This document shows positions 28,164-37,317 of a stretch of 64,000 nucleotides of DNA, piece by piece; the first letter of the stretch is position 1, and each line of letters begins with the position of its first letter. Source of the DNA: Streptomyces rishiriensis (GTDB taxonomy: Bacteria > Actinomycetota > Actinomycetes > Streptomycetales > Streptomycetaceae). The translations under genes and the position numbers were made by a program. The notes under the pieces were generated by a model that saw only the letters and a list, made by a program, of their open reading frames with translations, was not told the origin of the DNA and did not search any database. The stretch lies in the NCBI RefSeq assembly GCF_003112535.1, contig NZ_BEWA01000011.1, positions 1 through 64,000 of the forward strand. The letters run 5' to 3'.

Positions 28164-29124
28164 GCCCCCGGTGCGGACCGCCGTGGGCCGGCGCCAGGGC
28201 GTCGAGGTGCGCCTGGACGTAGGGCACGGCCACGGCGTGCAGTTCGCGCTCCCCGTCGACGAAGGCGGGCTGGACGTTGACCTCGAAGACGACCCCGCCG
28301 TTCTCCGCGGCGAGGTCGACGCCGGCGAAGGGCAGCCCCACGGACGCGGTGGCCGCGACGGCGAGTTCGGCGAGCCGGGGCGGGAGGTCCGCCGGGGCGA
28401 GGTGCACGGCGGTGGCCCCCTGGCAGGTGTTGCACGGGGTGTCGGTGGCGGGTTGCAGGTGCTCGCGGGCGTGCACGACCCGGTCGCCCAGGACGAACAC
28501 GCGGAACTGGTGGCGCAGGCCGTCGGCGGTGACGTTGCCCGCGTCGCGGGACAGGAGCCAGTCGGTGCCGCGTTCCTCGTAGTAGGCGGCGGCGCGCTCC
28601 AGCCGAGCCGGGGTGTCGACATGGAAGGTGTCGTTGCCGCCGGTGCCGACGACGGGCCTGGCCCAGGTGTCGCCCCCGAGGCGCTCGAACACGTCGGCCG
28701 CCTCCCTGGGGGAGGGCCGCGACAGCACCGCGGTCTCCATCTGGGCGATGCCGTCCCGCAGGAAGCGTTCGACGGTGAGGTTCTTCTCGGTGGCGGTCCG
28801 CCAGGCGTCGGGACCGGCGGCGAGGGTCACCACACCGTGGCTCTGCAGGAGCCGCTGGAAGCCGGCGAGGGCACGCCGGTGGTGCGGCGGGATCTCGTAG
28901 AGCAGGACGACGTCCGGCACGAAGTCCAGCCGCTGCTCGGGGACCCGCAGGCGTAACCGGTTCCCGTGCCGGATGCCTCGGCCGGTTCCGCCGGTCGCGA
29001 AGTGCCGGGAGTCGACCCGGACGGGCGGTGCGCCGGTCAGCAGTTCCACGGCGTCGGCGAGGTACTCACGGCAGCCTTCGGGCGAGGTGGGGTCGGCGAT
29101 CAGGGCGATGCACGGTCGGGACAC
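28147..29124 (-). CDS. ATP-grasp domain protein (RimK-like), 325 aa
   Basis: The N-terminal domain starts MSRPCIALIADPTSPEG. The ATP-grasp part has ATEKNLTVERFLRDGI, VGTGGNDTF in place of a canonical glycine-rich loop, QFRVFVLGDRVVHAREH, and the Mg-binding block GVDLAAENGGVVFEVNVQPAFV. These enzymes join a carboxylate to an amine using ATP. The internal CNTCQG is unusual and might bind metal. GTG at 29124. It converges on the SpoIIE gene. Substrate unknown; a peptide ligation or tailoring role is possible. Confidence 0.8.
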   Translation of the reverse strand: MSRPCIALIADPTSPEGCREYLADAVELLTGAPPVRVDSRHFATGGTGRGIRHGNRLRLRVPEQRLDFVPDVVLLYEIPPHHRRALAGFQRLLQSHGVVTLAAGPDAWRTATEKNLTVERFLRDGIAQMETAVLSRPSPREAADVFERLGGDTWARPVVGTGGNDTFHVDTPARLERAAAYYEERGTDWLLSRDAGNVTADGLRHQFRVFVLGDRVVHAREHLQPATDTPCNTCQGATAVHLAPADLPPRLAELAVAATASVGLPFAGVDLAAENGGVVFEVNVQPAFVDGERELHAVAVPYVQAHLDALAPAHGGPHRGLTASA

Positions 29125-29739
29125 AACGGCCTCCAGGGGCTCTCGACTGGCGCTCGAGCCGCGGGCGGCCCACGCGCGGCCCGAGCGGTGTCACGGATGG
29201 TGCCTGTCGCGTGGATGGTCGTCGCACCCGTCGCCCGGGGAGCCGCGCCGGTGTGCGGAGCCGCGCCGGGTCCGGACGGCGCCGGACGGGGACGGGTGAC
29301 CACGAGAAGGGTGGGGCTCGCCCCGCCGATGCCGCGCGCGGGGCTGGCCGACCACTGTAGGCACCCGGCGGGACGCCGTGCCAGGGCGCACGGCGGTCCG
29401 CCTCCTGCCCCTCGTCCTGCGCCGTCCGCCCCGGTCCGTGCGCCCTGCCGGGCCGCGGGTGGACTGCGGGTGAGCAGCGGGTGGGCCGTCGCCTCAGCAG
29501 TCCCAGGCCCGGTCGGCGGCCTCGGGCGCATCGAGTGCGTCGGTGAGCCGGGCGGACGGCGCTCGCGGGTCGACGGGTACCTGGGGTTCCCTTCCCGGTC
29601 GGGTTGGCTCGCAGGCGTGTGCCGGGCCGTACCTGCCCGCCGTGCCGCGTCCGCCGGGTACCCGACAGGGCCCGGCGACCCATAGGGCGGCGCGGAGCCG
29701 TCCGTAAGGAGGGCGTCCGCCGCCCGGGGGGGGCGTCCG
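29125..29739. other. GC-rich intergenic region, no gene supported
   Basis: About 615 bp between the ATP-grasp gene start and the rpiB-like stop. The open frames here encode Pro/Arg/Ala-rich sequence without family resemblance and look like shadows of GC-rich DNA. A short direct repeat GGGCGTCCGC occurs near 29710-29740. The promoter of the ATP-grasp gene must lie at the left end. Confidence 0.5.
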
Positions 29740-30201
29740 CTACCCGCGCGAGGCCGCCCTGCCGGCGTCGAGGCCGTCGACGTGGGCCACGTTCTGCCGG
29801 TCCTCGGCGTCCCCTCCGCCCTCAGCGGCGAACCATGCGTCCAGGATCTCCTTCAGCAGCGGCTCGGAGGTCAGGCGCAGACTGAGGGCGAGGACGTTGG
29901 CGTCGTTCCAGCGGCGGGCGCCGTCGGCGGTGTAGGCGTCGACGCACAGCGCGGCCCGGACGCCGGCCACCTTGTTCGCGGCGATCGACGCGCCGGTGCC
30001 GGTCCAGCAGCACACCACGGCCTGCTCGCAGGCGCCGTCGGCCACGTCCCGGGCCGCGGCCTCCGAGCACACCGCCCATCGCGGGTCGTCGCCGGTGCGC
30101 AGCGCGCCGTGCGGGACGACGTCGTGCCCGCGTCCGCGCAGTTCGGCGACGAGGGCCCGGGCCACTGGCTCGTCCATGTCCGAGGAGACGGAGATCCGCA
30201 T
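29740..30201 (-). CDS. RpiB/LacA/LacB-family sugar-phosphate isomerase, 153 aa
   Basis: Starts MRISVSSDMDEPVARALVAEL. The active-site block AVVCCWTGTGASIAANKVAGVRAALC contains the catalytic Cys and the substrate-binding GTG(A/I)S loop; the later block ARRWNDANVLALSLRL is also diagnostic. Length matches RpiB (~150 aa). It interconverts ribose-5-P and ribulose-5-P or a related aldose/ketose phosphate. ATG at 30201 is taken because upstream in-frame sequence is not homologous. Likely a paralogue of the housekeeping enzyme. Confidence 0.9.
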   Translation of the reverse strand: MRISVSSDMDEPVARALVAELRGRGHDVVPHGALRTGDDPRWAVCSEAAARDVADGACEQAVVCCWTGTGASIAANKVAGVRAALCVDAYTADGARRWNDANVLALSLRLTSEPLLKEILDAWFAAEGGGDAEDRQNVAHVDGLDAGRAASRG

Positions 30202-30561
30202 GCCAGGGAGCCTACTGAGCGCGGGCCGGCGCTGTCGCCCCTGGCGGCGTAAGTCGGCCAGGCCGGCGCACGACGCACCGGCGGTCCGCAGCCGAGCAGG
30301 CGGCGACGGGATCACCGTGGACCGGATCGTCGTCGACACCGGCGGGCTGCCGGCGGCGTGTCCGGCGCCGCCGGAGAGCTGCCACCCGGCCGTCGACCCC
30401 GACCCGCGCACCGGGCCCGGTCCGGACGCGCCCGACCGGTGACATCGCGGGGCCCGCCCCGGGCTGCCGGGACGTCCCGGGGACGGCACGGCAGCGGCCG
30501 TCCGGACGGTGGGAGCGAGCCGGGCGGGACCGAGGCGGGGCGGGGCTCGCCGGAGGCCAGG

Positions 30562-31341
30562 TCAGGGCGTCGGGATGCCCGCCGGGCCGGTCCGGCGGGC
30601 GGGGCGGTCGAAGCGGACCGGGACGCCCGGCGAGTACAGGACGCTCACCGGGTCCCGCGTCGGCGCCGGCAGGCCCGCCGCCGCGATCAGGTCCTCCTCG
30701 CACTCCACCAGGTCGGCCCGGTGCAGCGGCCAGCGCGGATGGGCGTTGGGCAGGTACATCGGGCGGCCGAAGAAGGCGCTGTGCAGGCCCCAGCGCGCGG
30801 TCAGGAAGTGCTCCAGCGCGGTGGGTTCCGCGATCCGCGCGCCCACGCGCACGGTGATCCGGCTGCGGGCGCCGCGCGGAGCGGGCCACCGGCGGCGGCT
30901 GGTGTAGGCGACGGTGTCGCCGTCGGCGTGGATCGCCATGCGCGACCACGCGTAGGGCAGCCGGAAGCCAGCCCGCGCAACGGCCACCGGCACCAGCCGG
31001 GAGGCGTCCAGCGAGCGGAAGACCACGCCCCGGCGCCCATGCGCGTCCACCGAGTACAGACGGACGTTCGTCTCGGGGAAGGAACCGAGATAGGGCACGC
31101 CCGGCAGGCGGAACCAGCCCACGCGGTGCATCCGGAACGCCACCAGGCCCACGTAGGTGACGCCGTCGAGGGTGTCGGGGACGGTCCCGGGCGGCAGCAG
31201 CCCGGCCACGTCCGCCGGGTCGGCCGCCCAGTGCAGGAAGGTCAGGTCGAGCCAGGACTGCGTGAGCAGCGGGCGCGCTATCGCGCCAGGGGCGTCGGGC
31301 GTGACGGGGTGCGGGACCGGGGCCGGCGGTGTCTGCGGCAC
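30562..31341 (-). CDS. DUF2071/YqjF family protein, 259 aa
   Basis: Acetoacetate-decarboxylase-like fold protein. Family blocks are TQSWLDLTFLHWAADPADVAGLLPPG, VTYVGLVAFRMHRVGWF, YLGSFPETNVRLYSVDAHGRRGVVFRSLDA and the C-terminal LYSPGVPVRFDRP. The family lacks a proven activity. Start is set at GTG 31341 (MPQTPPAPVPH), because the long open frame upstream runs antisense to the neighbouring gene. It is divergent from the gene at 31531. Confidence 0.87.
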   Translation of the reverse strand: MPQTPPAPVPHPVTPDAPGAIARPLLTQSWLDLTFLHWAADPADVAGLLPPGTVPDTLDGVTYVGLVAFRMHRVGWFRLPGVPYLGSFPETNVRLYSVDAHGRRGVVFRSLDASRLVPVAVARAGFRLPYAWSRMAIHADGDTVAYTSRRRWPAPRGARSRITVRVGARIAEPTALEHFLTARWGLHSAFFGRPMYLPNAHPRWPLHRADLVECEEDLIAAAGLPAPTRDPVSVLYSPGVPVRFDRPARRTGPAGIPTP

Positions 31342-31530
31342 CGCTTCAGTATCACAGAGGGCCGGGCCGGACGGTCGGCCGCTGTGGCTGAGGACACATG
31401 TCGTTCCCCGGGGATCGCGGGCTACGGTTCTCCGCAGCCCCCACCTTCTCCGCAGCCCCTCCGCTGCCCTCCCCCGCTGATCTTCCGACCTTCGCCGCTC
31501 TTCGCTGGCGCACACCCCGGACGGCCCGCC

Positions 31531-32058
31531 TTGTTCGCTGACCTCTCCCCCCTCGTCGCCGCCACCACGCAGTGGCTGACCCGGGCCTACCCGCCGAGCG
31601 GCGGCGCGCTCGCCGGCGCCCTGTGCGAGGCGCAGGCCCGGCAGGCGGCGACGGTCGCGGCCCGGCTGCGCTATCCGACCGCCACGGACGCCGCCCTGGT
31701 CGGCCTGGCGGGTCCGGGCGGCTCGGGCCGCCTGGACTGGATCAGCGGCGCGGACACCGACGACGGCCTGTCCGCCGCCGACCATGCCTGGCGGACCTGG
31801 GTGGACGAGGTGGTGGCGAGCTGGGCGGCCTGTCTGCTCGGCGACGCGGTCCTGGCCGCCGAGGCGGTGGCCGCGCTCGCCGGAGGCGACCACGGAGCGG
31901 GGACTCCGCCCGGCTTCCGGCGCCTGGTCGCACCCGACGACCGCGACCTCGACGCGGCGGCGCTGCTGCGCCACCCCGATCTCCTCGCCCCCGTGGCCGG
32001 CCTCCACCGCGCGCGTCTCCTGGAGCGCCTCGGACGCGGCCGGGCGCTCGTCGCCTGA
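31531..32058 (+). CDS. Conserved hypothetical protein, 175 aa
   Basis: I do not recognise a family. The protein is Ala-rich and helical: LVAATTQWLTRAYPPSGGALAGALCEAQARQAATVAARLRYP, then a DWISGADTDDGLSAADHAWRTWVDEVVASWAACLLGDAV block and LLRHPDLLAPVAGLHRARLLERL. No signal peptide or membrane segment is seen. The start is uncertain; TTG 31531 is the best candidate in a long open frame. Coding status is supported by coherent helical composition and fit between flanking genes. Confidence 0.55.
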   Translation: MFADLSPLVAATTQWLTRAYPPSGGALAGALCEAQARQAATVAARLRYPTATDAALVGLAGPGGSGRLDWISGADTDDGLSAADHAWRTWVDEVVASWAACLLGDAVLAAEAVAALAGGDHGAGTPPGFRRLVAPDDRDLDAAALLRHPDLLAPVAGLHRARLLERLGRGRALVA

Positions 32059-32089
32059 GGCCACGCCCGCCCGGGCCGGCCCGCTCGTC

Positions 32090-33112
32090 TCACTCCAGGT
32101 AGGCGGGGGCGACCGCGGAGGTCATCAGCGGGCGGGCCGCGCCGGTTCCGTCGGCGGGCACGCTCCACAGGTCCGAGCCGTAGTCGCCGGGGAGGGCGTA
32201 GACGAGGGTGGCGTCGTCGGCCCACAGGGCCTGGTCGTCGATGTTGCGCGCCTCGGCGGTCGCCGTCTCGCGCATCGTGCGCAGATCCAGGACGTACAGG
32301 CGCCAGGGCGCGTCCGGCGAGGCGCCCTCGACGCGTTTCTTGTAGGCGACGCGGGTGCCGTCCGGTGAGAGGGAGGGGCATTCCACGTTGCGGTGCACGG
32401 TGGTCAGGGTGCGCGCGGTGAGGTCGCCCCGGACGAGGTAGGTCCGGCCGCCGGTCGCCAGCGTGGCGTAGAAGCGGGTGTCGTCGGCGAAGGTGACGCC
32501 CCAGACGTTCATGTCGGCGGCCTCGTAGGAGCGGCCGTCCTTGACGACGCGGAAGGTCTCCAGGTTGTCGTCGATCTTCCAGGTGCGGGTGTCGACCACG
32601 GCCGTCCGGGTGGAGAAGTCCGTGCCGGCGTAGGAGTCGCCGCTGACGAAGACCGTCCAGGCCACCAGATGCCCGGAGGGCGAGACGCGGGCCCGGGTGG
32701 GGATGCCCGCCGCCGGGAAGCGGTGCCGTTCCCGCAGGTGCGCGTCGAGCACCACCGCCCGGTAGCGGTCCTGCAGCGCGCCGTGCACGGCCTGCAGGCA
32801 GATGCCCGTGCCGGCCGCCGCGTGGAAGCGCAGGCACTTGACGCCCGACGCGGTGCGCGGACCCTGCGGACGGTCGGCGGGCACCGTGGCGATCTCGTCG
32901 CGGTGCGGGCCCCAGGCCAGGTTGCGCACCAGCAGCCGGCGTCCGCCCGAAGGCAGCAGCGAGACGGTACCGGCCCGCACGGCCGGACCGTCCGCCTGCT
33001 GCTGGTCGCGCAGCCCCGACCGGTGGGCGGCGTGCAGCACGGCCCCGGCGCCGACGGTCCCCAGCAGCAGGACGGCGGCCAGCAGGATCACGAGGCGGGT
33101 CTTTTTGGTCAT
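32090..33112 (-). CDS. Membrane-anchored TolB-like (PD40) repeat protein, 340 aa
   Basis: An N-terminal signal anchor (about residues 5-28, RLVILLAAVLLLGTVGAGAVL) precedes an extracellular beta-propeller-like region with WD40-like/PD40 repeats, for example RVSPSGHLVAWTVFVSGDSY, SLSPDGTRVAYKKRV and LWADDATLVYALPG. Conserved in Streptomyces as a TolB-related lipoprotein-like protein without known partners. Its ATG overlaps the stop of the upstream transporter gene (ATGA), implying co-translation. Confidence 0.82.
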   Translation of the reverse strand: MTKKTRLVILLAAVLLLGTVGAGAVLHAAHRSGLRDQQQADGPAVRAGTVSLLPSGGRRLLVRNLAWGPHRDEIATVPADRPQGPRTASGVKCLRFHAAAGTGICLQAVHGALQDRYRAVVLDAHLRERHRFPAAGIPTRARVSPSGHLVAWTVFVSGDSYAGTDFSTRTAVVDTRTWKIDDNLETFRVVKDGRSYEAADMNVWGVTFADDTRFYATLATGGRTYLVRGDLTARTLTTVHRNVECPSLSPDGTRVAYKKRVEGASPDAPWRLYVLDLRTMRETATAEARNIDDQALWADDATLVYALPGDYGSDLWSVPADGTGAARPLMTSAVAPAYLE

Positions 33113-34395
33113 GCGGGCACCTCGTCGGGGCTGCGCAGGACGAACGCGGCGACGACGGCGCTGACCGCCAGCGCGGCCGCGGTCAGGGCGAGCGCCGTGT
33201 GCGGGCCCCACAGGTTCCAGGCCGCGCCGAAGGCGAGCGAGCAGGCGAAGCGGGCGAGCGCCTGTCCGGTGCCGACCAGCGCCTGTCCGGCGCCCTGGTG
33301 CCGCGCCGGGACGGCTCCGGCGGTGGCGGCCGCCAGGACGCCGTCCGTGGCCGCGTAGAAGGCCCCGTGCAGCACGAGGACGGCGATCACGGCCGGGATG
33401 CCGTGCCAGGGGCTCAGGACGAGGCCGTAGCCGGCGAGCAGCACGCCGTGACCGGCCAGGAACAGCCGTCGGCGGCTGACCCGGTCGGCGAGGACGCCGA
33501 GGGGGACGGCCAGCGTGAGGAAGACGGCGGCGGTGCCCAGCGGCAGCAGCGGGAACAGGTGGGCGGGCAGGTCCGCGTCGCGCTGCAGCAGCAGGTACAG
33601 GAAGGAGTCGCTGACGGTGGTCAGGCCGAGCAGGGTGGCGCACGCGGTGAGCCGGCGCAGTCGCGGACGGCGCAGCAGCCCGAGCGCGTCGCGCAGCGTC
33701 GGCCGCTCCGGCTCGCGCGGCCGTCCCGGCGCGGGCGGCCGTGCGGACGTCGCGGAGGTGACGTGCCGGGGCACGAAGAGCACGAGCACGAGGACGCCGA
33801 GGACGGCGACGCAGCCGCTGACGGCGAAGACCGCGTCATAACCGTCGACGGTGGCCCGGAGCACGGCGAAGGCGGCGAGCGGGCCGAGCAGCGCGCCGGT
33901 GGTGTCCATGGCGCGGTGCACCCCGAAGGCCCGCCCCCGGTGTTCGGGCGCGGTGGCCAGCGAGATCATGGCGTCCCTGGGGGCCGTGCGCAGCCCCTTG
34001 CCGGTGCGGTCGGCCGCGAGCACGGCGCTGATCACCGGGAGGCTGTGGGCGAGCAGCAGCAGGGGCTTGCACAGCGCCGACAGGCCGTAGCCGAGGCCCG
34101 CCACCGCCTTGTGACGGCGTCCTCCCCGGTCGGCGAGGTGACCGCCGGCCAGCCGCACCAGCGCGCCGACGCCGTTGTTGATGCCGTCGAGGAGCCCGAA
34201 GCCGAGCGGCGACAGACCGAGGCCCGTGATCACGTACAGCGGCAGGACGGCGGTGACCATCTCGGAGGAGACGTCGGTGATCAGGCTGACCGCCCCCAGG
34301 GCCAGCACGGTGGCGGGCACGGCGGCCCGCCGCCGTCCCGGACCGGAGTCCGGGACGACGGGGGCCGCGGCGCCGCGGGAGTCCGCGAGGTACAC
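33109..34395 (-). CDS. MFS transporter, 428 aa
   Basis: Twelve predicted transmembrane segments. MFS hallmarks include ITDVSSEMVTAVLPLYVITGLGLSPLGFGLLDG at the start, the loop-2-3 motif AGGHLADRGGRRHK, and RTGKGLRTAPRDAMIS. The first part resembles the group annotated as MFS transporters near secreted PD40 proteins. Start is GTG 34395; the longer open frame upstream runs through the next gene antisense. It is followed by the PD40 protein with a 4-bp overlap and preceded by a phosphoesterase with a 5-bp gap, so the three genes form an operon. Substrate unknown. Confidence 0.9.
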   Translation of the reverse strand: MYLADSRGAAAPVVPDSGPGRRRAAVPATVLALGAVSLITDVSSEMVTAVLPLYVITGLGLSPLGFGLLDGINNGVGALVRLAGGHLADRGGRRHKAVAGLGYGLSALCKPLLLLAHSLPVISAVLAADRTGKGLRTAPRDAMISLATAPEHRGRAFGVHRAMDTTGALLGPLAAFAVLRATVDGYDAVFAVSGCVAVLGVLVLVLFVPRHVTSATSARPPAPGRPREPERPTLRDALGLLRRPRLRRLTACATLLGLTTVSDSFLYLLLQRDADLPAHLFPLLPLGTAAVFLTLAVPLGVLADRVSRRRLFLAGHGVLLAGYGLVLSPWHGIPAVIAVLVLHGAFYAATDGVLAAATAGAVPARHQGAGQALVGTGQALARFACSLAFGAAWNLWGPHTALALTAAALAVSAVVAAFVLRSPDEVPA

Positions 34396-34400
34396 CGGCG

Positions 34401-35291
34401 TCAGTTCCAGATGCCGGTGATGTCCGACGCCGAGGCGGCGTTGCCCGCGTGCGCGCTCAGCCCGGCCAGATCCTCCAGCGTGCGCAGCACGTTGTAGTGG
34501 TTGTAGGTGGTGGAGCTGGAGCTGCCGGGCGTGACGTGCTGTCCGTAGAAGAGGGTCGGGATGCGGTTGCCGGACAGCTTGTTGTCCTCGTCGAAGGTGA
34601 CGGCGAGGATGCTGTTGTGGGTCGCGGCCCAGGCGGCGTACGCGCCCAGGTTGTTCTTGATCCAGGTGTCGCCGGTGGAGACCGAGCAGTCGTGCATGTC
34701 GCTGCACAGGTTCGGCACGACGAAGGACACCTTCGGCAGGGTCGTGTAGTCGGTCGGGAACTGCGCGAACGTCTTGGCGGTGTTCGTCGGCACGTTGGAG
34801 AAGCCGAACCACGGGTTGTGCTTCTGGGCGTAGTTGCCGCTGCTGCAGGTCGTCGAACCCTGGCTGGGCAGCGACTCGTTGTAGCTCGCCCACGTGTTGC
34901 CCGCGGCGATCAGCTCGGAGGCCAGGTTCGGCTTGGATATGGAGCCGACGGAGACGCAACTGTCGTCGGTGCGGCCCTGGTTGGAGCCCGAGAACAGCAT
35001 GTAGTAGTTCGGCTCACTGGGGTGGGTGAGACCGTAGGACTGGGTGAGGTCGGCTCCGCCGGCCTTGAGGGTGTTGTTGAGGTAGGGGGCGCTGGAGCTG
35101 CCGATCACCTGCGAGTAGGCGTGGTTCTCCATCACCACGACCACGACGTGGTCGGGGGTGGGGAGCGTGGCGGCCTGAGCGGTGGAGGCCGTGGCGGCCC
35201 ACACCCCGATCGACGTGGCGGTGAGGGCGACGGCGCCGGCGAGAGCGGCGAGGGGGTGTCTGGTGCGCTTGGGAGCCTTGACGGCGGCCAT
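34401..35291 (-). CDS. Secreted phosphoesterase/acid phosphatase family protein, 296 aa
   Basis: A signal peptide (about residues 1-40: basic start, hydrophobic core LAGAVALTATSIGVWAA, cleavage near TAQAA) precedes an alkaline-phosphatase-superfamily/phosphoesterase domain: HVVVVVMENHAYSQVIG (metal site), SYGLTHPSEPNYYMLFSG, NPWFGFSN, VPNLCSDMHDCS and VTFDEDNKLSGNRIP. Related to PF04185 phospholipase C/acid phosphatases but shorter. ATG 35291 follows GGAGG. It is the first gene of the operon with the MFS and PD40 genes. Likely extracellular phosphate release. Confidence 0.9.
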   Translation of the reverse strand: MAAVKAPKRTRHPLAALAGAVALTATSIGVWAATASTAQAATLPTPDHVVVVVMENHAYSQVIGSSSAPYLNNTLKAGGADLTQSYGLTHPSEPNYYMLFSGSNQGRTDDSCVSVGSISKPNLASELIAAGNTWASYNESLPSQGSTTCSSGNYAQKHNPWFGFSNVPTNTAKTFAQFPTDYTTLPKVSFVVPNLCSDMHDCSVSTGDTWIKNNLGAYAAWAATHNSILAVTFDEDNKLSGNRIPTLFYGQHVTPGSSSSTTYNHYNVLRTLEDLAGLSAHAGNAASASDITGIWN

Positions 35292-35671
35292 GACTGTCCT
35301 CCGGACAGAAGCGACGGTGGTGGGGGCGGCGGCGGCCGTAACCCTACGAGTCCGAAGCCCACTCTGAGTGAAGAGCAGACGAACGGCAGACCCCGCTGGG
35401 CAAAGGTCCCGCCAGACACCAGTAACGCACAGCAAAACTCCCCCGGCATCCCGTCGGCACCGACCAACACAACGGTGTTCCCTTGCCCCGACTCGCCTCG
35501 AAGGCACGGCAGTTGGCTTCCGTCACCCGCGCAGGCCTCCGCTGCGCGCCGATTCGGCCGGGGTCCTGTCCCCGATCGCCGCGCGTCGGCGTGTCCGGCA
35601 AGTGACCCAGACCGACCTGACGCGCAGAATGGAGGTGGTGCCGCATCTACTAGTCCCACTGGGAGGTATCC
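35292..35671. other. Divergent promoter region between phosphoesterase and dhaK
   Basis: About 380 bp with no gene supported. It must contain the leftward promoter of the phosphoesterase operon and the rightward promoter of dhaKLM. I could not identify convincing -35/-10 pairs. A GGGAGG ribosome binding site precedes dhaK. Confidence 0.5.
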
Positions 35672-36664
35672 ATGAGGATGCTGATCAACGTTCCCGAGAC
35701 CGTCGTCGCGGACGCGCTGCGCGGGATGGCCGCAGCTCATCCCGACCTGATCGTCGACGTCGAGAACCGGGTGATCGTACGGCGGGACGCTCCCGTGGCC
35801 GGAAAGGTGGCGCTGGTCTCCGGCGGCGGCTCGGGGCACGAGCCGTTGCATGGCGGTTTCGTCGGGCCCGGCATGCTCTCCGCCGCCTGCCCCGGCGAGG
35901 TGTTCACCTCTCCGGTGCCGGACCAGATGGCGCGCGCCGCCGCGGCCGTCGACAGCGGGGCCGGTGTGCTGTTCATCGTGAAGAACTACACCGGTGACGT
36001 GCTCAACTTCGACATGGCGGCCGAGCTCGCCGAGGACGAGGGCATCCAGATCGCGAAGGTCCTCGTCAACGACGACGTCGCCGTCACCGACAGTCTCTAC
36101 ACGGCCGGGCGGCGCGGAACGGGCGCGACGCTGTTCGTGGAGAAGATCGCGGGGGCCGCGGCCGAGGAGGGGCAGCCGCTGGAGCGGGTCCAGGCGCTCG
36201 CCCGGCAGGTCAACGAGAGCTCCCGCAGCTTCGGCGTGGCGCTCAGCGCCTGCACGACGCCGTCCAAGGGCAGCCCGACCTTCGATCTGCCGGCCGGCGA
36301 GCTGGAACTGGGCGTCGGCATCCACGGCGAGCCGGGCCGGGAGCGGCGGCCGATGATGACATCGGGCGAGATCGCCGACTTCGCCGTCCAGGCGATCCTC
36401 GACGACATCACGCCCCGCAACCCCGTCGTCGTCCTGGTCAACGGCATGGGCGCGACGCCGCTGTTGGAGCTGTACGGCTTCAACGCGGAGGTGCAGCGGG
36501 TGCTGGCGCAACGCGGAGTGGTCGTCGCGCACACGCTCGTCGGCAACTACGTGACCTCCCTCGACATGGCGGGCGCCTCGGTGACGCTCTGCGAGGTCGA
36601 CGAGGAGCGGCTGCGGCTGTGGAACGCGCCGGTGAAGACCGCCGGCCTGCGCTGGGGCGTCTGA
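35672..36664 (+). CDS. dhaK: Dihydroxyacetone kinase subunit DhaK, 330 aa
   Basis: Binds dihydroxyacetone covalently through a histidine. The active-site His218 is visible in GVGIHGEPGRER, at the same residue number as in E. coli DhaK. Substrate-pocket blocks are VSGGGSGHEPLHGGFVGPGM and FIVKNYTGDVLNFDMAAE. Full length for the family. It is first in the dhaKLM operon, 46 bp before dhaL. Together with DhaL and DhaM it phosphorylates dihydroxyacetone in the cytosol using phosphate from the PTS. Confidence 0.96.
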   Translation: MRMLINVPETVVADALRGMAAAHPDLIVDVENRVIVRRDAPVAGKVALVSGGGSGHEPLHGGFVGPGMLSAACPGEVFTSPVPDQMARAAAAVDSGAGVLFIVKNYTGDVLNFDMAAELAEDEGIQIAKVLVNDDVAVTDSLYTAGRRGTGATLFVEKIAGAAAEEGQPLERVQALARQVNESSRSFGVALSACTTPSKGSPTFDLPAGELELGVGIHGEPGRERRPMMTSGEIADFAVQAILDDITPRNPVVVLVNGMGATPLLELYGFNAEVQRVLAQRGVVVAHTLVGNYVTSLDMAGASVTLCEVDEERLRLWNAPVKTAGLRWGV

Positions 36665-36710
36665 GGCAGGGACCCGAGCCCGGACCGTACCGACCATGCA
36701 AGGAGATCAC

Positions 36711-37310
36711 GTGCTCGACGCCGACTTCTTCCGCCGTTGGATGACGGCGACCGCCGCGTCCGTGGACCGCGAGGCCGACCGCCTCACCGCCCTCGACTCG
36801 CCCATCGGGGACGCCGACCACGGCAGCAACCTCCGGCGCGGATTCACCGCGGTGACCGCGGCGCTGGAGAAGGAGTCGCCGCCGACTCCGGGCGCCGTCC
36901 TGACGCTCGCGGGACGTCAGCTGATCTCGACGGTCGGAGGGGCTTCGGGGCCGCTGTACGGCACGCTGCTGCGCAGGACCGGCAAAGCGCTGGGCGACGC
37001 GGCCGAGGTGGACGAGCAGCAGTTCGCCGAGGCGCTGCGCGCGGGCGTGGACGCCGTGATGCAGCTCGGCGGCGCCGCGCCCGGCGACAAGACCATGATC
37101 GACGCGCTGGCGCCGGCCGTCGACCGCCTCGCCGACGGCTTCGGCGCCGCACGCTCCGCCGCCGAGCAGGGCGCGGAGGCGACGACGCCGCTCCAGGCCC
37201 GCAAGGGCAGGGCCAGTTATCTCGGCGAGCGCAGCATCGGCCACCAGGACCCGGGCGCGACCTCGGCGGCGCTTCTGATCGCCGCCCTCGCCGAGACCGA
37301 GGGGAAGTGA
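36711..37310 (+). CDS. dhaL: Dihydroxyacetone kinase subunit DhaL, 199 aa
   Basis: ADP-binding subunit. The Mg-ADP ligands Asp29, Asp34 and Asp36 lie in LDSPIGDADHGSN, and the nucleotide loop GGASGPLYGTLL follows. GTG 36711 is preferred over ATG 36696 because AAGGAG lies at an ideal distance before it. ADP in this subunit is a fixed cofactor rephosphorylated by DhaM. It is 7 bp upstream of dhaM. Confidence 0.95.
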   Translation: MLDADFFRRWMTATAASVDREADRLTALDSPIGDADHGSNLRRGFTAVTAALEKESPPTPGAVLTLAGRQLISTVGGASGPLYGTLLRRTGKALGDAAEVDEQQFAEALRAGVDAVMQLGGAAPGDKTMIDALAPAVDRLADGFGAARSAAEQGAEATTPLQARKGRASYLGERSIGHQDPGATSAALLIAALAETEGK

Positions 37311-37317
37311 GGCGCCC

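Noticed and set aside
29100..29683. Several overlapping open frames between the ATP-grasp and rpiB-like genes
   Set aside because: Pro/Arg/Ala-rich, no family motifs, no clear ribosome binding site; treated as non-coding.
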